Positions 54,964-64,000 of a stretch of 64,000 nt of DNA are shown in pieces. This DNA comes from Colocasia esculenta (taxonomy: Eukaryota > Streptophyta > Magnoliopsida > Alismatales > Araceae). The stretch's first letter is position 1. Every line of letters begins with the position of its first letter. The notes below the pieces were generated by a model, which saw only the letters and a list, made by a program, of their open reading frames with translations, was not told the DNA's origin and did not search any database. A program made the position numbers and the translations under genes. Location of the stretch: the NCBI GenBank assembly GCA_014218235.1, contig CM024760.1:141251245-141315244 (forward strand). Reading direction: 5' to 3'.

Positions 54964-56400
54964 TCACAAAGTGCACATCCCTAGTTCCCTTCTAAGAGAT
55001 GTAAATCTCTCTTCAGGTAGGGCTTTTGTGAAGATATCTGCCAATTGACCATTTGTATCTATAACGAAATTTCTAAATTACCACTAGCTACATGGTCTCG
55101 AATAAAATGATATCTTACCTCAATGTGTTTCGTCCTTGATGTTGAACTGGATTTTTGGTGAGGTTGATGGCACTAGTATTATCACACAATAGAGGAATTG
55201 ATTTGATGTGAATGCCGAAGTCTTCAAGTTGTTGCTTTATCCAAGAAGTTGTGTACAGCAACTTCCAGCAGCAACATATTCCGCCTCAGCTGTGATAGAG
55301 CTACTGAATTTTGTTTCTTGGATGTCCATGATATTAAGCATCCTGCAAGAAACTGACAACATCCACTGGTGCTTTTTCTATCTACTTTGCAACCAGCATA
55401 ATCAGCATCTGAATATCCTATTAGATTTATCTCACAAGATCTAGGATACCAGAGACCTAAATCATGATTTTTAGCTAAGTATCTAAATATTCTTTACAGA
55501 GATTAAGTGAGACTCTCTAGGGTCTGCCTGATATCTAGCACACATGCATACACTGAACAGAATATCTGGTCTACTGGCAGTTAAGTAAAGTAATGATCCT
55601 ATCATACTCGATAATTCTTTTGATCTACCTTTTTACCTTTTTGATCACTGTCCATTCTGGTTGATGTGCTCATTGGAGTTGATAATGGCTTTGCATCTTC
55701 AAATCCAAATTTCTTCAACAGCTCTTTGGTATATTGCTTGACAGATATGAGTGCCATCCTTCCCTTGCTTAATTTGCAATCCAAGGAAGTAGCTTAATTC
55801 CCCCATCAAGCTCATTTCGAATTCCCTGCATAAGCTTTTCAAAGTACTTGCAAAGAGATTCATCAGTAGATCAAAAATAATATCATCCACATAGATTTGT
55901 ACAAGAAGTATATGTTTAACTTTGGATTTTATAAATAATGTACTATCTACTTTACCTCTAGTGAAACCATGATAATAAGAAATTACTGAGCCTTTCATAC
56001 CAGGCTCTAGGAGCTTGCTTTAGACCATATAAGGCCTTATGTAGTTTAAATACATGATTTGGAAATTCAGAGTCGTCAAAACCTGGAGGTTGTTCAACAT
56101 AAACTTCCTCCTTGATGAAACCATTTAAAAAGGCTGATTTGACATCCATTTGAAAAAGTTTTAAATCAAGTGCGGATGCATAAGCAAGTAAAATCCTAAT
56201 GGCCTCAAGTCTAGCTACAGGTGCATAAGTTTCATCGAAATCTATGCCTTCCTCTTGGGAGTCCTTGAGCCACCAATCTGGCTTTGTTCCTTAAGATTAT
56301 TCCAGATCATCCAGTTTATTTCTGAACACCCATTGGTGCCAATAACTGAATGATTGGATGGTCTAGGAACAAGTGACCTACTTGGTTTCTCTGAACTGAT
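54964..56400 (-). pseudogene. Element J reverse transcriptase and RNase H
   Basis: This is the counterpart of E's 23577-24990. Readable pieces are FQMDVKSAFLNGFIKEEVYV, ALYGLKQAPRAWY, VQIYVDDIIF near 55870-55905, YFLGLQIKQGKDG and, in RNase H, DADYAGCKVDRKS and TKALPEERFTSLRRELG, ending in TGA at 54964. Numerous one-base gaps break the frame, roughly every 100-300 bp. Confidence 0.88.
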
Positions 56401-57995
56401 TTAGTTCATCTTGCATGGCTAGTATCCAAGATTCATCAGATAACGCTTCATTGACTGTCTTAGGCTCTACTGAGAAACAAATGCTAAATAGTCGCATGGA
56501 ATTACATTACCTCTAGTTCTTACCCTACAGATGGATCACCAATGATGTTTTCAGGAGGGTGATCTTTCTGATGTCTCCATTCCTTTGGAAGATCTTTATG
56601 TTGGATTTCTGTTTGCTGCAGTTCTTCCAGAGTTGGATCCTCTTTGTCCTTAATTGAAGTTTTCTTTAATTTTTCGGACAAGACATCTGCATCAAATGTC
56701 ACTAATTTCTTCCTTTTTCAAGGAAGGGTTAGATTCATCAAAAATAACATGTACTGATTGTTCAATTAATAAGGAACGTTTATTGAAAACTCTATAACCT
56801 TTAGGTTTAGAGAATACCCCATGAAAATGCCTTCATCTGATTTGGCATCCAACTTACCAATGTCCCTTTTTCCATTGTTATGGATGAAGCAAGGACATCC
56901 AATATTCTGAAATGGCTAATCTTGGCTCTTTTCTTTGAAGAGTTCATAAGCAGTCTTTTCAGAATGGCCTGATCATCACTCTATTTATGATATAACATGC
57001 AGTGTTGATAGCTTCGGCCCAGAAATATCTTGGCAGATCATATTCTGATAACATTGATCTTGCCAATATCCAAAAGAGTTCTGTTTTTCCTCTCAGCAAT
57101 TCCATTCTGTTGAGGTGTCCTTGGAGCTGAGAGTTGTGCTCAATTCCTTGATCATCACAGAACTTCGAAACTTTTCATTCTGAAACTCACCACCATGATC
57201 TGATCGAATAGAGATAATGAGAATTTCTGATCTTTCTGAAACTTCTTACTGAAGCTGACAAAATTCTCAAATGCGTCATCTTTGTGCTCTAAGAAGGATA
57301 CCCAAGTGAATCTTGAATAATCATCAACTATTACGAATCCAAAATTCTTTCCTCCCAAACTGGTAGTCCTCATTGGCCCAAATAAATCCATGTGAAGTAG
57401 TTCTAAGGGCTTTGAGGTGGTTACTACAGTCTTTGATTTGAAGGAGCTCTTGGTGTGCTTTCCTCTTGCACAAGGTCTGCAAATGCTATCCAATCTGAAA
57501 TTCACCTTTGGCAGTCCTTCAACTAGTTTTCTTTTTCTGAGCTTGTTCAGCCCATCCAGGCTGCAGTGGCCCAATCTTCTGTGCCACAACTCAGTTGATT
57601 TATCTTTGCTAGCTGCCAAACACACATCTTGATCCTTGAGTTCATCGAGATATAGAACATACAAATTTCTTTCTCTGTAGGCTTCAAATATGACTTCACC
57701 ATCTTTTAAGATACTGCATTTTGATTCTTGAAACTGAATTTGATGGCCTTTGTCACACAACTGGCTGATGCTGATGAGATTGTGCTTTAACCCTTTGACC
57801 AGCATTACATCCTTTATGACTGATTTTCCTTTGATGTTCACAGACCCGCTTCCTATCACAGTCCCTTTTCCATTATCTCCATAGGTGACTGTACCTTCTT
57901 CAGCTTGGAGATCAACAAATATCTTCTTGTTGCCTGACATATGCCTTGAGCACCCACTATCCAATACCATTTGGATGCTCGAGGTTAACCTGAAA
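56401..57995 (-). pseudogene. Element J protease, integrase and linker
   Basis: Protease SGCSRHMSG lies near 57935-57965. The integrase zinc-binding part has LWHRRLGHCSLDGLNK and CRPCARGKH. The core has LHMDLFGPM and GFVIVDDYSRFTWVSFLEH, and then breaks at 57155. The linker HPPENIIGDPSVG at 56520 matches E. One continuous frame (57155-57970, 271 codons) survives; the rest is frameshifted. Confidence 0.88.
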
Positions 57996-58003
57996 TGAGA
58001 ACA

Positions 58004-59765
58004 TCAAGCTTTAGGTACCCAAATTCTTTTTGGTCCTGATTGGTTAGTATCATCAACTTTACCTTTTAATATCCATTTTTTATGTCTTGTTGGGCATGTC
58101 ATTTTAATATGTCCTATTTGTTGCAGTGACTGCAGCAGGATAACTTAGTTACTTTTTCTATGTATTTGAAATCAGCTTTGTATGCTACATCTTGTTCAGG
58201 TACAAATTTTGGTGTTGGATATGTTTTAGGGTATATTATGGTTTCTTCATTATCTGGGGGTGTATATCCTAGTCCATTTTTCTTTTTACCCGATCTCCTA
58301 GCACCTTTTAATATTAAAGAGTTTTTACCATTGGTAAATTTTTCTAGGGTGCTTGCTAGTGTATTGTTTTCTTCATTTAATTCATTTACAGTTTTTCTTA
58401 ATCATCTGAGTTTTCCTTTTTTCTAGGTCAGTGATTTTTCTGTTCTTGTCTTTTAAATTTTCACATAATAGTTCATTTCTTCTCTTAAGCTCAACTATTT
58501 GTTTTTCTAGTTCTTCGTTTTCAGATTTTAAATCTGAGTTGGTATTTTCGAGACATGTGATATTTTTCTTGCTTAGCTTAAGTAGTTTACACTTCTTTAT
58601 ACTTATTGTAGAGTTCATTAAATGCACTTTCCAAATTATCCGAATCTGAGTCATTACAGGAATCGAAAGAAGAATCAGATGTTACCTTATCCTCGGTATT
58701 CGCCATGAGAGCCAAGTTGGCTTCTTCACCTTCACTGCTTAGCTTGACTCACTATCTGAGTCGCTGCTGTTGTCCCATGCAGCTGCCATGGCTTTCTTTT
58801 TGAATCTTCTGAACTTCTTGGAGCTGTCCTTCTTCTTGTGATCATTTTTCTTTAACATTGGACAGTCTGCCTTGATATGTCCAGTTTCTTGCATTCATAG
58901 CAAAGTGGCTCATTCCTCTTCTGATCTTTTCCATCTGGTCTCTTGATCTTTGTTTTTCTTGAAGTACCTCCTACCAGACTGGAACTTCTTCTTCTTTGCC
59001 AAGATTCTCTGCAATCTTCTTGAGAGCATGGCTTCTTCATCATCACTATCTTTGCTATCTTCACTGTTATCTAAGGATTCTTCTGATGAGTCCCCATTAG
59101 CTTTGAGCGCATTTGACTGCTTCTTTCTACTGGAGGGTTCTCCTAGTCTTTCCATGTTTATTTCATGGGCCATGAGAGACCCAATGAGTTTTTCTACTGA
59201 CATTTTCTTAAGATCATTAGCTTCTTCGATAGCTGTGACCTTTGCCGTCCATGAAGATGGCAGGGATCTGAGAATCTTCCTTACCATATCTGCATTTTCA
59301 TATGACTTTCCTAGACTTGCTAGGCCATTAGTAATGTCAGTGAATCTACTAAACATTTGGGTAATAGACTCACCTGTTTGCATTTGAAATCTTTCATACT
59401 GAGTGACAAGAATGTCGATTCTTGTCTCCTTTACTTTGTCTGTACCTTCATATGTGATCTTTAACTTTTCCCACATTTCCATGGATGATTTGCATGCTGA
59501 AACTCTGTTGAACTCTTTCTTGCTTAGAGCACAACATAGAATGCTCTTAGCTTTACAGTTCAAGAGATTTTCTTTCTATCTTCATCTGTCCATTGTGCTT
59601 TCTCATTTGTGACGACCAGATCACCTTCTTCCACTATTGACCAGATTTGATAATCGTGGCCTTGTAGAAAGTATTCCATCCTGGTCTTCCAATACGTATA
59701 ATCTTCACCATCGAACAAGGAGGTCTGTTGACAGACTGACCTTCGAAGTGACTTTGGGCTGCCAT
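58004..59765 (-). pseudogene. Element J gag
   Basis: Gag starts at ATG 59765 (MAAQSHFEGQSVNRPP) and ends at a TGA at 58004. The UBN2-type domain is open at 58910-59563 (MNCKAKSILCCALSKKEF, FSRFTDITNGLASLGKSYE). A CCHC knuckle starts LCYECKKLD near 58895 with one residue lost by a one-base gap. The coiled coil is at 58382-58654 (NSDLKSENEELEKQIVELK). The second altered knuckle is present near 58100-58130. Compared with E it has more indels. Confidence 0.86.
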
Positions 59766-59815
59766 TGATCTTTGCTCTTCAGATCGTTGGATCTTCTTCT
59801 TTGTCGAAGAGACGG

Positions 59816-59827
59816 GCTCTGATACCA
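59816..59827 (-). other. Element J primer binding site (tRNA-iMet)
   Basis: GCTCTGATACCA on the plus strand is the same site and spacing as in E. Confidence 0.92.
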
Positions 59828-59829
59828 CT

Positions 59830-62169
59830 TGTTGCCCAGCTAGCTAGCCCAGAGGGGGGGTGATGGGTTATTAAAACTTCGATGTTTGATTAAAACCTGT
59901 TTACTGAAAAGATTGCACAACTTAATAACAAGGTTAGAGTTAGAGCAAACAAGACAACAACACACAAAACACAACCACCAAGACACAAGGATTTTTATCC
60001 TGGTTCGGAACTCCTCTCCACAGGAGACCTACGTCCAGTCCCTGAGCAATACCTCAGGATTTTACTACCAAGGGTACAATCCCCCTTAAGGATCCTTACA
60101 CCCAGCCTCAACTGGTCTCCTTCCTTCAACCTGAAGGGTACAACAACCACCCTGGATACCACCAGGTCTTCCTTCGTCCAGAAGGGAACAACACCACCCT
60201 GGATACCACCAGGTCTTCCTTCGCCCAAGGGAACACAGGAACACACTCAATCAGAAAAAAGGTTGTGAAAACAGCTTCAGATTCTAGCTTGACCAGCTAC
60301 AACCTGAAGCTCTAAGCCCCCGAGAGAGAAAGAGATTTAACAAGGTTTTTCTCTCCAGGACCACACAGGCTCTTACAAATGAGAAGATTCCTTTTGAGCA
60401 CAGAGAGCTAAGAGCTTAGAACCAGGTTTGGAGTGGAGGCTTCGCTCTTCTTCAATTCTAAAGATCTAGAGATGGATTTCTTTCTTCTTCTAAAATCAAG
60501 CGCAGTTCCTCTCTCTTTCTGTTTCTTTTTTCGTCTTGAGTCTTCTATTTAAACTGCTGATTCAAATTCGAACGTTGAATGCCGTTGTCTCTTATCCTTG
60601 TGTACGTTAGACTGTTTACTGAGGAAGCTTCTGATCGTCAGTCTTTTATCCTGGTGTACACGCCAAAGAGATGTCATAGAACTTTGTATCTTGTGTCCAA
60701 CGTTGTCCAGATGAGTCTTGTCAGATATCTGTAAGCATATCATCAATAAATAGAAGACAGCTAGGACTGCTGTCTATTGTTAGTTGAGATGGAACAGATA
60801 TTGCAGTATATAGCAAAGCTCCTTTCTGTCCAAGAAAAGTACGTAGACAGAGTAGCATAGAAATGGAAGATATTGTCTGCATGCATGGGAGATACGATCG
60901 AGAGCATTTAATGCATAGCAGTCAACGGACAAGATATGACTTTGACTTTTCAACGCTATTAAAAAGCATTATACTGATGCATCAAGAAATTCGATAAAGA
61001 GAATCTTGCTGACTTTATAACTTATGAAATCGTTATGAGTTATAGCAAGTCGTTATGAACTGTAAAGAAATCGTTGTGATAACTTATGAAGTCGTTGCGC
61101 TTTCTAAAGAATCGTTGCAGAAATCGTTATATAATAAGGAGTCGTTACGCGAAATCGTTATGACATAAGAAGTCGTTACGCGAAATCGTTATGACTAATA
61201 AAGAAGTCGTTGCGCGAAATCGTTATGACTAACAAAGAAGTCGTTGCGCGAAATCGTTATGACTATAAAGAAGTCGTTGCGCAAAATCGTTATACTAACA
61301 AGAAGTCGTTGCGCGAAATCGTTATGACTAATAAAGAAGTCGTTGCGCGAATCGTTATGACTAACAAGAAGTCGTTGCGCGAAATCGTTATGACTAATAA
61401 AGAAGTCGTTGCGCGAAATCGTTATGACTAATAAAGAAGTCGTTGCGCGAAATCGTTATGACTAATAAAGAAGTCGTTGCGCGAAATCGTTATGACTATA
61501 AAGAAGTCGTTGCGCAAAATCGTTATGACTAACAAGAATCGTTGCGCGAAATCGTTATGACTAATAAGAATCGTTGCGCGAATCGTTATGACTATAAGAA
61601 GTCGATGCGCGAATCGTTATGACTAACAAGAAGTCGTTGCGCGAAATCGTTCGACTAAAGAAGTCGTTACGGCTAGAGAGTCGTTGCGAGTTCTAAAGAA
61701 TCGTTACGAGGTCTAAAGAAGTCGTTACGGCTAGAGAGTCGTTGCGGTTCTAAAGAAATCGTTACGAGTCTAAAGAAGTCGTTACGGCTAGAGAGTCGTT
61801 GCGAGTTCTAAAGAAATCGTTACGAGGTCTAAAGAAGTCGTTACGGCTAGAGAGTCGTTGCGAGTTCTAAAGAAATCGTTACGAGGTCTAAAAATCGTTA
61901 CGGCTAGAGAGTCGTTGCGGGTTCTAAAGAAATCGTTACGGTAACGATTCCGAGTGTTCCGGTCAAAGAGGAAGTCGTTCTGCTTATCAAAGAGTCGTTA
62001 CAGGGACTTAGATAGAAATGATGGGACTTACCAGATTGTCTTGATCTTTCATTTTTCTTTTGCTTCCTGTTCTCAAGGCTCAAGAAATCTATTAGTGTTA
62101 TTTTGTTACTCATCAAAATTAATATATAAATAAATGGAAATATTTATTATGGGGACAGTTTGGTCATCA
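59830..62169 (-). repeat. Element J 5' LTR
   Basis: This 2,340-bp LTR pairs with 48665-51015. The TCGTT-core array is at about 61018-61998 and the hairpin-like repeats are at 60111-60237. Relative to the 3' LTR it lacks many single bases (for example AAAGAATCG for AAAGAAATCG, ACTATAAAG for ACTAATAAAG). The right TSD ATCTC is at 62170-62174. Confidence 0.92.
61018..61998 (-). repeat. TCGTT minisatellite in U3 of element J 5' LTR
   Basis: This has the same two unit types as 49902-50850, with more single-base losses. An apparent plus-strand ORF of repeated residues at 61210-61431 is only the repeat read in frame. Confidence 0.88.
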
Positions 62170-62174
62170 ATCTC

Positions 62175-63776
62175 AACCTTCTAGAATAGAGTACCGACTA
62201 GCACCAACTTGTCTTGCATTGTTCGGTAGAGGTCTTCGATGACCTCATTTGCCCTCAGGCTCGACGTGCCGGCCTTGATTCCTAGAGGGATCGACCGTCA
62301 GCTCCACTTTGTGGCAGAGGGTTCTTCCCTTCACCGTAGAGATCGAAGCATCTAGGAGGAACTTGAGATCCAGAAGTCGGGAATGTCGGTTGACTCCATT
62401 ACCATCGGTTGTTTAAGTGGTCACTTGGCAGTCCTTGTCCGCTGGGTTTCCATCACCCGATGTTGCTCGGTTGTGGCGGCTGGGGGGGCAATGACCTCAA
62501 TGTCGTCCCGCTCCATTCTCGGCCGCTTCTGAGGTCATGTCATGCTTTTCTTTCCCCCACGGGACAAGAACCTCTAAGCGGCCTCCTCGGCGAGGAATGC
62601 TTTCTTTCCCTTGGCAGTTTTTTGAGTTGTCGTTGAACTACCCTTGTCAACCATTGCTGCAAGAGAGGATGAGTTAGTTCTCAAAATTCATTGGTAAAGG
62701 CGAAAGGGGAACGTCAGCAAGGAATTCAAACCTCGATTGGCCTCATCAATCAACTCAAGCAGCTCATCGGATGGTTCGTATAGGTCAGGGGGCACTACCA
62801 CCTGTAGAGACTCAAAGTTTGAGAGCTCGGATGCGACAAGGGTAGGAGGGTGAAAGGCTTTATCTCGGATGTTTACTGCCAACCAGGTGGTCAAGAAGGG
62901 CCATTCGGTAGGGCACTAAACAAAGATGAAATTCCTCTTCTATTTGTGGATAGAGGAGGGCATTCGACCAAGGATTTGTCGCCCTGTTCAAGCTACAAAA
63001 TACAACTAGTCGCTAAAGGCTTTTATCGAGAAGCAGTAAAAGAAAATATGAGTGGTCGGCTAGACTTTGGCCAGGATGCAAACGGCTAGAAAGCTAATAA
63101 ATGACCTCCAGGACTTGGGGTTCAGCTATGAAGAAGTGGCTTCTAGCTTGAGAAGAAGAAGAATAATGAATGGATACAAAGCAAACCGAAAGCCGGCTCG
63201 GACGGACTCGAAATAAATGCAGACCCCGCGCTCCATGGTGAAATGGCTCAGAATCTCCTGGAGGAGTACAATATGGAACCCTTAGGAAGTTGAAACTAGG
63301 ATGATTCTTTATCCATTGAAAGATCTCGTCGCCGATCTTGCAGCGTGCATCGGCTTGCCAACACAACCCCTTGGTGTGAAAAGAAGGCTTCTTGGGTAAA
63401 TAAGACCTAGAAGTGACCTCGAGAGCGGGGGACTCCTTGGCAGGCTTCGACGCATCAACATCGGACTGACTTGCCTCTGGAGGAGAAGGCCCTATTTCGA
63501 CAGGACAAGGGGGCAAGGCCGCTCTGGATGACGCCGAAGCGGAGGGATTCTCAAAAGAAGAGCCTCCAGATGAAGAACCCTCTCGAAGGCGAGGGTTGGA
63601 GGTAGAATATGTAGAAGAACTGGAGAAAGAGGTGGAGCATATTGCTTACCTCTGAAGGAAGCAAGCAGGGAATGAAGACTGAACGACGAAAGCTCGAACA
63701 ACCAATGACAAAGCTCTCCAACACGTCCGATCAAAGCACGTCGGCTGGTCATCTCTCTAGAAGTTCTCGTGCACAT
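62175..63776 (-). pseudogene. Element I antisense ORF, N-terminal part (plant transposon-protein type)
   Basis: This minus-strand gene starts at ATG 63776 or, 24 nt further in, at 63752 (MTSRRALIGRVGELCHWLFE). A Pro/Ser-rich segment follows, then a domain near 62900-63250 reading ERGVCIYFESVRAGFRFALY, PFIILLLLKLEATSS, WRSFISFLAVCILAKV. This matches the pattern of the 'putative gypsy type transposon' family (GLRFPLHPF...LAPNAWR...FLV). SFESLQVVVPPDLY-like text and a coiled coil follow near 62700-62890. Stops and frameshifts are frequent. An antisense ORF in a Tat element recalls gene23 of maize Grande. Its function is unknown. Confidence 0.6.
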
Positions 63777-63809
63777 AATCAAGGGTGGAGTTTCAGACAC
63801 ACACTGCAC

Positions 63810-63817
63810 TATTTATA
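63810..63817 (-). promoter_or_regulatory. TATA box of the element I antisense gene
   Basis: On the minus strand CACTATAAATAGTGCAG places TATAAATA about 34 nt before the first ATG (63776) and about 58 nt before the second (63752). That spacing suits a plant promoter with a short leader if translation starts at the second ATG. Confidence 0.6.
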
Positions 63818-64000
63818 GTGTCGGGGGGCCAAATAGATCCAACGGTTAGGATTCATCGTCTTCGACTAGCATCCAGATCGAACCACGCGGTGGCCCTAGA
63901 TTGGCTACCGAGCTTTGCCAAGATTCTGATCGGTGCGGCTTGCGTGGAGCGCGATGATGGCATGCGGGAGTCGAGGCGGCGACGCGATGTTGACGTCATG
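63818..64000 (+). other. Element I sequence upstream of the antisense gene
   Basis: Non-coding. It presumably holds the promoter region of the antisense gene and continues beyond the window. A TTGACGTCA core occurs at the very end (about 63990-63999). Confidence 0.4.

Larger units (their letters stand above)
48665..62169 (-). mobile_element. Element J: second Sirevirus-type Ty1/copia with ORF3
   Basis: This 13,505-bp minus-strand element has a perfect ATCTC TSD. It has the same layout as E: 5' LTR at 59830-62169, iMet primer site, gag, pol, leader, ORF3, paired polypurine tracts and 3' LTR at 48665-51015. Protein motifs clearly match E but the DNA is diverged, so J is a separate family member. 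Every gene is cut by many one-base deletions, and the two LTRs also differ by one-base gaps. Confidence 0.93.

Noticed and set aside
61210..61431. Plus-strand ORF coding for a repeated peptide
   Set aside because: It is the LTR minisatellite read in frame, and unit lengths vary so the frame is not kept.

Overview
The window is a stack of plant LTR retrotransposons. I found no convincing host gene, tRNA, rRNA or CRISPR array. The lineages present are Tekay-type Ty3/gypsy with a chromodomain-like tail, Sirevirus-type Ty1/copia with an extra ORF, a Tat-type Ty3/gypsy element with an antisense gene, and a long-LTR element that carries only a gag remnant. Together they point to an angiosperm with a large, repeat-rich genome; the species cannot be read from this sequence. 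Exact boundaries come from TG...CA ends, tRNA-iMet primer sites (TGGTATCAGAGC), polypurine tracts and 5-bp target-site duplications (TSDs).

Layout. Element A is an old minus-strand Ty1/copia copy in three pieces: reverse transcriptase to protease at 1-2090, the middle and zinc knuckle of gag at 10487-10951, and the gag N-terminal part at 32125-32382. It was split by B (2091-10486, Tekay gypsy, plus strand, TSD TAATC), by C (10952-32124, plus strand, TSD CCCTT) and by D (an LTR at 32383-35377, minus strand). C has 4.2-kb LTRs around only about 0.66 kb with a shortened gag, so it resembles a TR-GAG. The 3' LTR of C was hit by E (17263-30515, Sirevirus, minus strand, TSD GGAGT/GGAAT). D continues into a non-coding purine-rich domain (35378 to about 37190), followed by unassigned sequence up to 38017.

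From 38018, element F (gypsy, plus strand) has a 5' LTR interrupted by solo LTR G (39770-42893, TSD CTTTC, same family as D). F is broken inside gag near 44411 and abuts a minus-strand copia LTR, H (to about 46060). Element I (Tat-type gypsy) begins near 46061 and runs past the window end. It carries an antisense gene with its own TATA box, and that gene is split by J (48665-62169, a second Sirevirus, minus strand, TSD ATCTC).

How the parts work together. In each coding element gag builds the particle, protease matures it, reverse transcriptase and RNase H make cDNA primed from initiator tRNA, and integrase inserts it. None looks autonomous as read: all carry stops, frameshifts or deletions, although E is close to intact. 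The most unusual content is a very long third ORF (about 1,250 codons) downstream of pol in both E and J. It has a plant-transposon-protein-like N domain, a Gly/Pro-rich linker and a conserved C-terminal domain I do not recognise, and it is separated from pol by a conserved leader of about 400 bp. Both Sireviruses also carry U3 minisatellites built on a TCGTT core and hairpin-like repeats near U5. J holds many one-base deletions that may be sequencing errors, so frameshift counts there should be treated with caution.
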